A stretch of DNA of 64,000 nucleotides from JAXLYX01 sp046351215 (GCA_046351215.1 JAXLYX010000007.1:576029-640028), one strand, 5' to 3'. Positions 1 to 8,583 are shown, counted from the first letter of the stretch. The notes: generated from the sequence alone by a model not told the origin. Made by a program: numbers and translations.

Positions 1-879
1 GACGACGATCACGCCGAGCGCTTCATGCTCTACCGGGGCGCGCTCTCGGGCGGTATCGCGCTCGCGGTCGCGCTCGGAGCGAACGTGCTCGATTCGCCGG
101 GCGCATGGGCCTCGCCGCGCGGACCGGCCGCGACGGTCTGCATCTTCGTGGGGATCGGCCTCGCCGCCGTGGCCGTCGGTCAGGGCAAGCGGACGCTCGG
201 CCTCGCGGGCCGTCCGGTGCCCCTCCGCGACCTTCCCCTCGGCGCCCGCCTCGAGCTCGGCCTCGCGCTCGTCCTCGGTCTGCCCCTGCTCCTCGGCGCG
301 GGCAGGCTGCTCGCCGAACCGGGCGCCGGCCCCCGGATGGCCCTCGCCTACCTCGCAGGGACCCTGCTCGTCGCGCACGGCCTCGCGCGCTGGCCTGTCG
401 TGGGCCTCCCGCGCCCGCCGACGTTCTCCCTCGCGTCCTTCGTCTCCGTGACCCTCGCCGCGGCCCCGGCGTTGCTCGCGGCCACGACCTACACGGCGAC
501 CGCCCTGCCGCTCGCCTCCGTCGCGAGCCTCGACGCGGACCGCGCGGCCGCACGCGCGCTGCTCGCGCCGCGCGATCCCCAGGCCGCCCTGGCGCAGGGA
601 TGGGCCGACACGCGCTCGGGCCACCTCGACTCGGCGGAGCGTCGCCTCGCGAAGGCCGAGGCGCTGCGCGCGGACGAGGTCGCTCGGCTCGAGCTCGAGA
701 CCGAGATCGAAGCCTCCCGAGGCGAGTGCGAGGCGGCGCGGCGCGCCTTCCGCCGCGCGGTCGGCCTGCGCGCCGAGCGGACCTTCGCCCGCGTCCTCGA
801 CGAACGACTCCCGCTCGGGGACTACGCGATCCCGCCGGCGCTCGTACGCCGCTGTGGCGTGGCGCCGGCGGGGGACTGA
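1..879 (+). CDS. Membrane protein of unknown function with a helical soluble C-terminus (5' end outside window)
   Basis: The reading frame is open to the first base of the window, so the true start may lie upstream; the first internal ATG is at 25. The first roughly 180 residues contain several Ala/Leu/Val-rich stretches that look like four or five membrane segments. The last 100 residues are soluble, Ala/Glu/Arg-rich and helical, resembling a degenerate tetratricopeptide pair. No catalytic motif or family is recognised. It converges on the enoyl-CoA hydratase gene with one base between the two stop codons, so the two do not share an operon. Confidence 0.65.
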   Translation, partial: DDDHAERFMLYRGALSGGIALAVALGANVLDSPGAWASPRGPAATVCIFVGIGLAAVAVGQGKRTLGLAGRPVPLRDLPLGARLELGLALVLGLPLLLGAGRLLAEPGAGPRMALAYLAGTLLVAHGLARWPVVGLPRPPTFSLASFVSVTLAAAPALLAATTYTATALPLASVASLDADRAAARALLAPRDPQAALAQGWADTRSGHLDSAERRLAKAEALRADEVARLELETEIEASRGECEAARRAFRRAVGLRAERTFARVLDERLPLGDYAIPPALVRRCGVAPAGD

Positions 880-880
880 T

Positions 881-1660
881 TCAGGCGCCCCGGAAGACCG
901 GCGAGCGCTTCTCGAGGAAGGCCGTCATGCCCTCGCGCTGATCGCCGGTGCCGAACAGCTCGCCGAAGGCCTTCACCTCGAGCTCGTTGCCCTGGGCGAG
1001 CGAGAGGTCGACGCCGTCGCGCATCACGCGCTTCGCGGCCGCCACGGCGAGGGGCCCCTTCATGGCGATCTCGTTCGCGATCTGCTGCACGTTCACGAGG
1101 AGCTCGTCCGCCGGATGGACCCGGTTCGCGAGACCGAGGCGGAGCGCCTCCTGGGCGTCGAACACGCGGCCCGTGAACACGAGCTCGCGGGCGATGGCGA
1201 GCGGGATCCGCCGCACGAGACGCTGCGTCCCGCCGAATCCCGGGATGACGCCGAGCCCCACCTCGGGCAGCCCGAACTTCGCCTTCTCGGAGGCGTGGAT
1301 GAAGTCGCAGGCGAGCGCGAGCTCGCAGCCGCCGCCGAGCGCGAAGCCGTTCACGGCCGCGATGACGGGCACGTGGAGCTGCTCGAGGCCCGACATCACG
1401 CGATGGCCGAGCCACGCGAACTCGGCGGCCTGCTCGGAGGTCATGCGCGTCATCGCCGCGATGTCCGCGCCCGCGACGAAGGCCTTGCCCTCGCCCGTGA
1501 GCACGGCGCAGCGCGTCTCGGGGCGCTTCGCGATCGCCTCGAGCGCCGCGGAGAGACCGCGGAGGACGTCCGGGTCGATCGCGTTCAGCTTGTCGGGACG
1601 GCGGATGGTGATCGTCGAGACGTGCAGGACGTGCTCGACCGTGACGAGATCGTTGCTCAC
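881..1660 (-). CDS. Enoyl-CoA hydratase/isomerase (crotonase family)
   Basis: This 259-residue protein is a full-length crotonase-fold enzyme that adds water to trans-2-enoyl-CoA in fatty-acid beta-oxidation or a related acyl-CoA pathway. The oxyanion-hole motif AGADI lies near residues 63-67. The two catalytic glutamates of hydratases are present in GGGCELAL (Glu113) and LPEVGLG (Glu133), which supports hydratase rather than only isomerase activity. It starts with GTG at 1660 and overlaps the stop of the upstream 3-hydroxyacyl-CoA dehydrogenase gene as GTGA, so the two are translationally coupled. The exact acyl substrate cannot be read from sequence. Confidence 0.92.
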   Translation of the reverse strand: MSNDLVTVEHVLHVSTITIRRPDKLNAIDPDVLRGLSAALEAIAKRPETRCAVLTGEGKAFVAGADIAAMTRMTSEQAAEFAWLGHRVMSGLEQLHVPVIAAVNGFALGGGCELALACDFIHASEKAKFGLPEVGLGVIPGFGGTQRLVRRIPLAIARELVFTGRVFDAQEALRLGLANRVHPADELLVNVQQIANEIAMKGPLAVAAAKRVMRDGVDLSLAQGNELEVKAFGELFGTGDQREGMTAFLEKRSPVFRGA

Positions 1661-2520
1661 TTTCGATTCCCCTTCTCGTCGTAGACGTAGAAGCCGCGTC
1701 CCGCCTTCTTGCCGTGCCAGCCCGCGGCCACGTAGTTCCGGAGCAGCACGGGAGCGCGGTACTTGCTGTCGCCGAACTCCCGGTGGAGCACGTCCGCGAT
1801 CGCGAGGAGCGTGTCGAGGCCGACGAGGTCGGCGAGCTCGAGCGGCCCCATCGGATGGTTCAGACCGAGGCGCGCGCCGAGGTCGATGTCCTCGGGCGAA
1901 GCGATGCCGGCCTCGAGCTCGAAGCAGGCCTCGATGACGAGGGGCACGAGCACGCGGTTCACGATGAAGCCCGGAGTGTCACGGGCCGTGATCACCTGCT
2001 TGCCCATGCGCTCGGCGAGGGCCCGCGTGAACGCGTGGGTCTCGTCGCTGGTCTGCAGCGCCCGGACGATCTCGACCAGCTTCATCAGCGGAACCGGGTT
2101 GAAGAAGTGCATCCCGACGACGCGGTCGGGGCGCTTCGTCACGCCGGCGATCTTCGTGATCGAGATCGACGAGGTGTTGCTCGCGAGGATGCCCGAGGGC
2201 TTCACGATCCCGTCGAGCTCACGGAAGATCCCGAGCTTCACGTCGACGTTCTCCGTCGCGGCCTCGACGACGAAATCGACGTCGGCGAGCGAGGAGAGCT
2301 CGCGCGACGGGAAGAGCCGCGCGAGCGTGGCGTCGCGTGCATTCGCCTCGAGCTTCCCCTTCTGGACGAGGCCTTCGAGGATCTTCGCGATGCGATCGCG
2401 CCCCCGCTCGGCGACGCCCTCGAACGCGTCCACGAGCACCACGTCGAGCCCGCTCTGGGCCGCGACCTGCGCGATGCCCTGGCCCATCTGTCCGGCGCCG
2501 ACCACTCCGATGCACTTCAT
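1657..2520 (-). CDS. 3-hydroxyacyl-CoA (3-hydroxybutyryl-CoA) dehydrogenase
   Basis: This 287-residue protein has the usual length of single-function 3-hydroxybutyryl-CoA dehydrogenases, which oxidise 3-hydroxyacyl-CoA with NAD or act in reverse in butanoate or PHB-type pathways. The N-terminal Rossmann motif GAGQMG covers residues 8-13. The catalytic dyad is visible as His138 in HFFNPVP and Glu150, with the 12-residue spacing known for the family. It is the first gene of a two-gene operon with the crotonase, which would supply its substrate. A TTGACC promoter lies about 50 bases upstream. Confidence 0.93.
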   Translation of the reverse strand: MKCIGVVGAGQMGQGIAQVAAQSGLDVVLVDAFEGVAERGRDRIAKILEGLVQKGKLEANARDATLARLFPSRELSSLADVDFVVEAATENVDVKLGIFRELDGIVKPSGILASNTSSISITKIAGVTKRPDRVVGMHFFNPVPLMKLVEIVRALQTSDETHAFTRALAERMGKQVITARDTPGFIVNRVLVPLVIEACFELEAGIASPEDIDLGARLGLNHPMGPLELADLVGLDTLLAIADVLHREFGDSKYRAPVLLRNYVAAGWHGKKAGRGFYVYDEKGNRK

Positions 2521-2565
2521 GCGAGAAACGCTCCGCGAAAGGCCGGATCCCGCTCCGGCAGGAGG

Positions 2566-2594
2566 GAGCTAGCAAGCGCCCACGGCGCGGTCAA
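2566..2594 (-). promoter_or_regulatory. Promoter of the hydroxyacyl-CoA dehydrogenase operon
   Basis: On the minus strand TTGACC (2589-2594) and TAGCTC (2566-2571) are separated by exactly 17 bases. The element points at the ATG at 2520. It matches the TTGACC-N17-TA pattern seen before several other genes in this window. Confidence 0.55.
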
Positions 2595-2630
2595 TTCCGC
2601 CGGCCGCTCTCGAGCATCCGGCGAGCGCGA

Positions 2631-4484
2631 TCAGCTGTCGAGACGACGCGGCGCGTCGAAGAGAGCCCAGCGCGCGTCGTCCTCGCGGCGGACGCGCACG
2701 CGGGCCGCGTACGCACCCGGCTCGCCGGAGAGCGCTTCGACGAGCTCGCCCTGCGTGAGATAGAAGGCGTCTTCGGCCGCATCGAGCACGGCGGCGTCGA
2801 CGAGACGCCGACCGACCTCGAGCGCCGCGTCGCGTAACAGACGCATGGAGACGGCGAGCGCCTCGGCCAGCTTGCCCTTGGACGCGACGATCCGGTCGAG
2901 CGCGACCCCGAGCGACGAGGCGATGCCGGCCCGTGCCGCGGACATCGGATGGCGACGTGCCATCGCGAGCACGTGGCGCATCGCCTCCCACCGGGCCTGT
3001 TCGAGAGCGTCCGCGCGTCGGCGAGGGCTCGAGCGCAGGGCGCGCGCGAGCGATTCGTCGGAGGATCCGAAGCAGTCGGGGACGATGTCGATGCCGAGCG
3101 GACGGAGATCCGCGAGGTCCTTGCGGACCGCATCCCATTTGCGCGCGATCGGAACCGGGAGCGCCGCGCGGACGTCGGAGGCGCCGAGGTACGGTGACGC
3201 GCGTCGCGCGAGGTCCGAGAGCTCGGACAGGGCGCGCAGGCGCTGACGCGTGTTCTTCGGCGTCGAGAGCGCGGGGTAGACCTCGCGCGGCAGGGGCCCC
3301 ACGGACTCCTCGAGCGCGACGACGACGCGACGCGTCGACTCGCGGCACTCGTCGAGGCGACCGAAGGCCTCCGCGACCACGGCATGCCGCGCATCGAGCG
3401 CCGCGAGCAGGCTGTCGTCGTGCAGGCTCCGCAGGTCCACGGCACCGAGCTCCGTCAGCTTCCCGGGCAGGCGGCGCAGGAGCTCCTGGTCCGCGGCGAT
3501 CGCACGCGCGGCCTCGAAGGCCACGCGGCCGGCGGTGCGGGCCGCCGTCGGGAGCGGGCCGACCTCGCCGCCGAGCAGCTTGCCGGGCACGTCGAGGCGT
3601 CGGTAGGGCCGGGCGTAGATGCGCTTCACGGTCGAGCCCGGGACGCGCGCTCCCGTCGAGAGGCCGCGATCGAGCGCATCGACGGCGAGCGGAGCGACCG
3701 TGCCCTCGTCGGCCGCGACGAGCGCGACACGCCGGTAGTGACCGGAGACGAACCGGAGCTCGAGGCGTTCCGGGCGGACCCCGGCGACCGCGGGCCGGCC
3801 CCCGTGCGTCGCCCAGTCGATGCGGACGGGCCGTCGCAGCGCGAGCTGCACGCGGTCGACCAGATCCGCGACCTGCTCGGCGACGCGGGCCTCCATTCCG
3901 TCTCCGACCTCGACCACCCGTCCGCTGCGCCGATCGATGCGCCACGGGCGCGAGGCCCCGAGGGGGAGCACGCCGAGCACGTCCGGATCGCCGTTCGCGG
4001 GATCGGTGCTCGTGGCGAGGCCGCCGGACGCCGCGTCGCAGGCGAGCACGCGGAGCGGGAGACCCGCGGCACGCCCGGAGAGCGCGCTGCGGAGGGCCTC
4101 GCCCGCGAAGGCCTCGAGGAAGGTCCCGAGCGCCGGATCGTCCGCGCTCGTGACGTCGTCGAGCGGAGGGAGGAGCTCCGCGAGCCGGCTCGCGATGCCC
4201 TGCGTCGCGCAGAGGGGACGGAGCCGCACGGCGCCGTGCCTCGAGACGAGCTCGGCGACGGCGCGGCGCACCTCGTGCTCGCGTCCGTCGGACGCGAGAC
4301 GGAGGAGGTAGCCGGGCACGAGCGGAATCGTCGCGCCGACGAGCAACGCGAGGTCGCGGCCTTCCTCGCCGAGCTCGGTCGCCAACGTCGCGTCGAGCGT
4401 CGTGAGCGAAAGGGTCCGCGCTGCCTCGCCTGCGAAAGCCTCGGTGCTTCGTTCGTCCGACGTCACGTGCCCCCGCCCGTCCAC
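2631..4484 (-). CDS. Degenerate PEP synthase/PPDK-like protein lacking the phosphohistidine domain
   Basis: The protein has 617 residues from a GTG at 4484; a second GTG at 4466 is possible. No full family match is certain, but two landmarks resemble PEP synthases and rifampin phosphotransferases. Residues 222-238 (IDWATHGGRPAVAGVRP) look like the end of the PPDK N-terminal ATP-grasp domain, normally of the form DIEWAxDGxxxxLQxRP. A segment near residue 578 (DAFYLTQGELVEAL) matches the region just before the mobile PEP-utilising domain. The protein stops about 35 residues later, so the swivelling histidine domain is missing, and the Arg-rich ATP-grasp core is poorly conserved. It is probably a non-catalytic or repurposed relative. 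It sits alone between tRNA-Val and the beta-oxidation operon. Confidence 0.55.
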   Translation of the reverse strand: MDGRGHVTSDERSTEAFAGEAARTLSLTTLDATLATELGEEGRDLALLVGATIPLVPGYLLRLASDGREHEVRRAVAELVSRHGAVRLRPLCATQGIASRLAELLPPLDDVTSADDPALGTFLEAFAGEALRSALSGRAAGLPLRVLACDAASGGLATSTDPANGDPDVLGVLPLGASRPWRIDRRSGRVVEVGDGMEARVAEQVADLVDRVQLALRRPVRIDWATHGGRPAVAGVRPERLELRFVSGHYRRVALVAADEGTVAPLAVDALDRGLSTGARVPGSTVKRIYARPYRRLDVPGKLLGGEVGPLPTAARTAGRVAFEAARAIAADQELLRRLPGKLTELGAVDLRSLHDDSLLAALDARHAVVAEAFGRLDECRESTRRVVVALEESVGPLPREVYPALSTPKNTRQRLRALSELSDLARRASPYLGASDVRAALPVPIARKWDAVRKDLADLRPLGIDIVPDCFGSSDESLARALRSSPRRRADALEQARWEAMRHVLAMARRHPMSAARAGIASSLGVALDRIVASKGKLAEALAVSMRLLRDAALEVGRRLVDAAVLDAAEDAFYLTQGELVEALSGEPGAYAARVRVRREDDARWALFDAPRRLDS

Positions 4485-4558
4485 GGCTCGTCACGCTCCC
4501 CGAGCGTCCGAGGTCCGCGTGCGCAGCCTAGCAGGCGCCGACGGCGTGACGGAGCCCG

Positions 4559-4595
4559 AAAAAGCGAAGAGCGCTCGCGGTGTCGCGAACGCTCT
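4559..4595 (-). terminator. Intrinsic terminator after tRNA-Val(CAC)
   Basis: A 12-bp stem with one wobble pair (4568-4579 with 4584-4595) closes a four-base loop. On the minus strand it is followed after four bases by five T residues (4559-4563). It lies 8 bases past the 3' end of the tRNA and would end its transcript. Confidence 0.6.
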
Positions 4596-4602
4596 TTCGG
4601 GG

Positions 4603-4674
4603 TGGGCGATGCAGGATTTGAACCTGCGACGTCCTCCGTGTGAAGAAGGCACTCTACCCCTGAGTTAATCGCCC
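4603..4674 (-). tRNA. tRNA-Val (anticodon CAC)
   Basis: Read on the minus strand the 72 bases fold into a complete cloverleaf. It has a 7-bp acceptor stem (GGGCGAT with ATCGCCC), a D-arm containing AGGGGTAG, an anticodon stem CCTTC/GGAGG around the loop TTCACAC, and a T-arm GCAGG-TTCAAAT-CCTGC. The anticodon CAC reads the valine codon GUG, which is heavily used in this high-GC genome. The discriminator is A and is followed by CCC rather than CCA, so the CCA tail must be added after transcription. Confidence 0.95.
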
Positions 4675-4687
4675 TGTCGGGGGCCAC

Positions 4688-4716
4688 CTTATAGCCCCGC
4701 GTGTGCTGCCACGCAA
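4688..4716 (-). promoter_or_regulatory. Promoter of tRNA-Val(CAC)
   Basis: On the minus strand TTGCGT (4711-4716) and TATAAG (4688-4693) are 17 bases apart. The start of transcription would fall about 7 bases before the mature tRNA 5' end at 4674. The element sits just past the stop codon of the S1-domain gene. Confidence 0.6.
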
Positions 4717-4726
4717 GCGAGTTCGA

Positions 4727-6748
4727 CTACTTGCCGAGCTTCGCGCGAAGCAGATCGCCGAAGGTGCCGAAGCCCTTCTGCGAGACTTCCTTCTTGTACT
4801 CGCGGACGGCGTTGCGCTCCTCGTCGACGAGCTTCGCCTTCACCGAGCAGCGCAGGCCGCCGTCGCGATCCGTGCCGACGACCTTGACCTCGAGCTTCGA
4901 GCCCGGGCCGATGGGCGCCTGCTTGCGGCTGCGGTCGCCGCCCTGACGGTCGCCGCCGCCCTGATCGCCGAGCTCGCGGTTCGGGATGTAGCCGCGGCCG
5001 CGACGGCCAGCGACGCCCTCGACGTGCACGAGCAGGCCGTGGTGCTCGACCTTCTCGACGACGACGGTGACGAGCTGGCCGGGCTTCGGCGCGCGCCCCA
5101 CCGAGAGCTCGAGGCTCCCGCTCTCGAGGGCCTCCGCATCCGCGCCGGAGAGACGCGAGAGCGAGATCCGTCGCTGCCCGCGATCGACGCGCTCGACGAG
5201 CACGGCGATCTCCTCGCCGTCCTTCAGCACCTGGTTCGCGTGGGTGAGGTTCTTCCCGCCGAGCTCCGAGATGTGGAGCATGCCTTCGACGCCCGGGGCG
5301 AGCTCGACGAACGCGCCGAACTCGGCCGTGCGGACGACCTTGCCCTTCTGCGCGTGACCCTCGCGGAGGATCTCCGCGTGCGTCTCCCAGGGATCCTGCT
5401 GACACGCGCGGATCGAGAGCGAGACGCGGCCATGACGATCCTTGCGGGTCGAGGGCTGGACGCGGAGGACCTGCACCTCGACCTCGTCGCCGCGCTTGCC
5501 CGCGTCCTGCGGACGCACGCCGCGGCTCCACGAGACCTCGGAGAGGTGGACGAGACCGTCGAGCCCGCCGCCGAGATCGACGAGCAGACCGTAGTCGCGC
5601 ACGTCGAGGATGCGGCCCTTCATGCGCTCGCCGATCTTGAGCGCCTTCATGCGCTCGCGCGCGTGCTTGCGCTGCTCGCGCTCGAGGATCGTACGGCGGC
5701 TGACGACGATGCTCTTGCCGCCCTTGCTCGGCGGGATCGTGAACTCGAACTTGCGGCCGACGAACGCGGTCGGATCGTCGATGCCCTCGAGGGACATGCC
5801 GCTCGCCGGGCAGAACGCGCGGACGCCGGCGACGATCACGTCGAAGCCGCCGCGGTTGAAGCCGAAGACCACGCCCTGGACGCGGCGACGGGCCTCCTGG
5901 GCCTCCTTGAGCGACTGCTTCGCCTTCGGGCGATCGATGCGGCGGTTGATGATCGCCGCGTGTCCGCTCTCGGACACCGAGCCGATGCGGCCCCGGAAGA
6001 CCTCGCCGACCTGCGGGGGCTCGGCCGCGGGCGCCTCGATGGACGGCGTCGCCGCCTCCTCGTGCTCCTCGGTCTCCTCGTGCTCCGGCTCTTCGTGGGC
6101 CTCGCCCTCGGGAGCCACGGCGCCCTCTTCGGCGTGCGCCTCGGCGAGGACGGCGGCGTGCGCCTCCTCGTGCGCCTCCGCGTGCTCGGCCTCGGCCGCG
6201 TGGGCTTCCTCTTGCGCCTCGCCCGCCGGGGCACCGGCCTCGGCCGCGGCCTCCGCCGGAGCGGCCTCCGGGAGCGGCTCGATCTCGCGCGGCTCGAGCA
6301 CGTCGACGATGGCGAGCGCCTTGCCGAAGAGGTCGATCACGGCAGCGCCGTCCTCGACGCGCTGCACGACGCCCGCGACGATCTCGCCGGCCGTGAACGG
6401 ATGCTTCTTGCCCTGCTGGCCCTCGAACCACCGGCCGAACGGCGCGTGCGAGGCGGGCTTGGCCGGCGCGGGCTGACCGCCCTCGGCCGCGGCCTCTCCG
6501 GCGCCCTTCTTCTTCTTGCGACGACGACGGCGCTTCTTCTTCGCGGGCTGGCCCTCGCCGCCGGCTTCGGCTCCCTGGCCCTCGCCTTCCGAGTCGTCGC
6601 CTTCGCCCTCGTCGCCCTCGTCGCCTTCGTCGCCTTCGACGTTCGGCTCGACAGCGTTCGCGGCCACGACCTCGGTGGCGGCCGTCTTCGGCGTCTCGGC
6701 GTCGGTCGACGCCTCGGCTTCGGACTTGTTCGGATCGTTCTCGCTCAT
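4727..6748 (-). CDS. Multi-S1-domain RNA-binding protein (S1/RpsA-like) with charged N-terminal region
   Basis: This 673-residue cytoplasmic protein carries about five or six S1 OB-fold modules, so it probably binds single-stranded RNA or the ribosome. The clearest are KIGERMKGRILDVRDYGLLV (about 390-465) and KGKVVRTAEFGAFVELAPGV (about 480-550), both typical of ribosomal protein S1. Before them come an acidic Gly/Asp/Glu tract, a run of Lys and Arg (about residues 69-81), and an Ala/Glu/His-rich tract (about 155-240) of low complexity. The domain order is not that of canonical S1 (four to six modules with no such insert), so it may be an accessory S1 protein. It has its own promoter and is divergent from the PilZ gene. 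Confidence 0.85.
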   Translation of the reverse strand: MSENDPNKSEAEASTDAETPKTAATEVVAANAVEPNVEGDEGDEGDEGEGDDSEGEGQGAEAGGEGQPAKKKRRRRRKKKKGAGEAAAEGGQPAPAKPASHAPFGRWFEGQQGKKHPFTAGEIVAGVVQRVEDGAAVIDLFGKALAIVDVLEPREIEPLPEAAPAEAAAEAGAPAGEAQEEAHAAEAEHAEAHEEAHAAVLAEAHAEEGAVAPEGEAHEEPEHEETEEHEEAATPSIEAPAAEPPQVGEVFRGRIGSVSESGHAAIINRRIDRPKAKQSLKEAQEARRRVQGVVFGFNRGGFDVIVAGVRAFCPASGMSLEGIDDPTAFVGRKFEFTIPPSKGGKSIVVSRRTILEREQRKHARERMKALKIGERMKGRILDVRDYGLLVDLGGGLDGLVHLSEVSWSRGVRPQDAGKRGDEVEVQVLRVQPSTRKDRHGRVSLSIRACQQDPWETHAEILREGHAQKGKVVRTAEFGAFVELAPGVEGMLHISELGGKNLTHANQVLKDGEEIAVLVERVDRGQRRISLSRLSGADAEALESGSLELSVGRAPKPGQLVTVVVEKVEHHGLLVHVEGVAGRRGRGYIPNRELGDQGGGDRQGGDRSRKQAPIGPGSKLEVKVVGTDRDGGLRCSVKAKLVDEERNAVREYKKEVSQKGFGTFGDLLRAKLGK

Positions 6749-6846
6749 GACCAGGAACCTCGCGATGACGCGAATCGCGCTCTCGTTTGCCGACTGCGAA
6801 CCCCGAGGGCTCGACCACGTCCCGTTCCGCGGAGATCGGGCGCGCC

Positions 6847-6875
6847 AGCCTAGGTTTTCCCTTTCATCCAGTCAA
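6847..6875 (-). promoter_or_regulatory. Promoter of the S1-domain protein gene
   Basis: On the minus strand TTGACT (6870-6875) and TAGGCT (6847-6852) are separated by 17 bases. Transcription would leave a leader of about 90 bases before the ATG at 6748, which might hold translational control. Confidence 0.55.
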
Positions 6876-6914
6876 GGCGCGGAGACCGCACGGGAATCGC
6901 GCTGCATCCAGCTT

Positions 6915-6943
6915 TTGACCGGCGGTGCCCGGCCGGCGATAAT
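6915..6943 (+). promoter_or_regulatory. Promoter of the PilZ gene
   Basis: TTGACC (6915-6920) and GATAAT (6938-6943) are spaced by 17 bases, one of the best housekeeping-type promoters in the window. The predicted start of transcription lies within a few bases of the ATG at 6953, so the mRNA would be almost leaderless. Confidence 0.7.
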
Positions 6944-6952
6944 TCGCCGGAC

Positions 6953-7360
6953 ATGCCGGAGCAGCCCTCAGAGCGCCGAGAGAACGCGCGAGCCCCGATC
7001 GAGCTGAAGGTCGAGTACAAGCGGCTCAACTCGTTCTTCGCCGACTACACGCGCAACATCAGCCGCGGAGGGACCTTCATCAAGACGGGCAAGCCCCTCA
7101 AGATCGGCACCGAGTTCATGTTCAAGCTCTTCGTGCCCCGACTGGCCGAGCCGCTCGCCCTGCGCGGCAAGGTCCAGTGGATCGTCACGGAGCAGGAGGC
7201 CACGGAGGACCAGGAGGCCGGGATGGGGATCGGCTTCGTCTACGCCTCCGAAGCGGAGCGCTCGCGCATCGAGGCGATCGTGGAGGACCTGATGGTCGAC
7301 AGCCTCGGCCCCGTCATCTACGAGAAGCTGATGGGCAAGGCGCCCCGGGCCAAGGCGTGA
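6953..7360 (+). CDS. PilZ domain protein (c-di-GMP receptor type, myxobacterial subfamily)
   Basis: The 135-residue protein is a single PilZ domain. The two c-di-GMP-binding motifs are intact: RxxxR as RENAR at residues 9-13, and the D/NxSxxG motif as NISRGG at residues 35-40. This makes nucleotide binding likely. Small stand-alone PilZ proteins of this kind are abundant in Myxococcota and usually act as adaptors in motility or surface behaviour. Its stop codon overlaps the GTG start of the next gene (GTGA), so a secreted partner is co-translated. No Shine-Dalgarno sequence fits between the promoter and the start. Confidence 0.9.
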   Translation: MPEQPSERRENARAPIELKVEYKRLNSFFADYTRNISRGGTFIKTGKPLKIGTEFMFKLFVPRLAEPLALRGKVQWIVTEQEATEDQEAGMGIGFVYASEAERSRIEAIVEDLMVDSLGPVIYEKLMGKAPRAKA

Positions 7361-8583
7361 GGCCACGGCGACGGGCCGCCCTCCTCGCCCTCGCCGGCTC
7401 GCTCGTCGCCGGGACCGCATCCGCCGTCCCGCCCCCCTCGCCCGCCGCGCTCCCCGAAGCCTACGACGAGCGGCTCGTGCTGCGTGTCGACGCCTCCCTC
7501 GAGGGCGTCTTCCGGAACGCGCTCTACGAGACGAGCAACCTCGTCATGCGCGGACCGAAGGACGAAGCCGGCCTCTACGAGGACGGCTCGGCCACCGCGG
7601 AGCGCTTCCGCGCGCTCGCTCGGCAGAGCGCCGGCGTGTTCGTCCTGCGGGACGCCCTCTTCAGCCAGCCCGACCATCCGTTCGAGCAGGCTCCGTTCGC
7701 GCCGATGCTCCCGCCCTCCTTCGTCACGGTCGCGGTCGCGGAGTGCCGGGCGGGTCGAACCGTGGAGCCCGTCGCCGTCCCGGAGGGCGAGGACGCGGGG
7801 TGGTCGGCCCTCGACGCGGGGACGGCGTTCGGCTCGTTCCCGCCGAGCCCGCGGCTCCTCGGAGAGGCCACCCGGCCGGTCGAGGGAGCGAGCCCCGGTG
7901 ACGCCTCCCGCACGAGGAACGCCCGCGCGACGCTCGTGCGCCTCGCCAGCGACACCCGTGCCCTCGCCGCCGCCTGCGCGCAGGGACCGCGCACGGTGGC
8001 CGCGCGCGGCGCCGAGCGCATCGCGGAGGCCGACGAGCGCTACTTCGACGCCGCGCTGCGCCGCACGCGCTTCGTCCCCATCTCCGTCGCGAACCCGAAC
8101 GCCCACGAGATCGAGGACGAGGGCAAGGGCTTCGTCGTCGCCGGACGTGCGCTCGAGGCGCGGGACGTGCGGACCGCGCGGAACGCCGTGCTCCGTCGAC
8201 GGCTCGCGGCGGGCCCGCTCGCGATCGAGCGCTTCGATCTCTCGAAGCCCGCGGAGCGGCGGCTCGCGCTGCACCTGCTCGCGGACCTCGTGCCGCGGGG
8301 CTCGCGCGGCCCGGACGTCTGGCTCTGGGTGAACGGCGGCCTCGACGCGCGGGGCATCGGGGGTCGGGACGCCCTGCCCTTCGTTCCCGCGTTCCTCGAC
8401 GCGCTCGCCCGCGCCCCCGTCGCACGGGGCCGGGTCCGCCTCCTCTCGAAGCCCCACGTCGAGCTCCCGTCGGACGGTGCGCGAGCCGCCCTCGACGCCG
8501 CCGTCGAGCGTCATCGCGCGCTCGGGATGCCGGTGTCGCTGAACCTCGGGGGCCGAGCCCTGCTCCGCCGGCTCGGTCGTTGA
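7357..8583 (+). CDS. Secreted protein of unknown function, coupled to the PilZ gene
   Basis: Starting at the GTG at 7357, which overlaps the PilZ stop as GTGA, gives 408 residues. A clear signal peptide (basic start, hydrophobic core ALLALAGSLVAG, cleavage after TASA) sends it to the periplasm or beyond. The mature part has no membrane segment and few cysteines. No domain is recognised. The segment near residues 315-330 (DVWLWVNGGLDARGIG) and the end (GMPVSLNLGGRALLRRLGR) are compact and well-formed, suggesting a folded alpha/beta protein. Its role may be tied to the PilZ protein, but that is inference from overlap only. Confidence 0.7.
   Translation: MRPRRRAALLALAGSLVAGTASAVPPPSPAALPEAYDERLVLRVDASLEGVFRNALYETSNLVMRGPKDEAGLYEDGSATAERFRALARQSAGVFVLRDALFSQPDHPFEQAPFAPMLPPSFVTVAVAECRAGRTVEPVAVPEGEDAGWSALDAGTAFGSFPPSPRLLGEATRPVEGASPGDASRTRNARATLVRLASDTRALAAACAQGPRTVAARGAERIAEADERYFDAALRRTRFVPISVANPNAHEIEDEGKGFVVAGRALEARDVRTARNAVLRRRLAAGPLAIERFDLSKPAERRLALHLLADLVPRGSRGPDVWLWVNGGLDARGIGGRDALPFVPAFLDALARAPVARGRVRLLSKPHVELPSDGARAALDAAVERHRALGMPVSLNLGGRALLRRLGR

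Noticed and set aside
4463..4687. A 74-codon frame across tRNA-Val(CAC)
   Set aside because: It covers a complete tRNA cloverleaf, its terminator and promoter.
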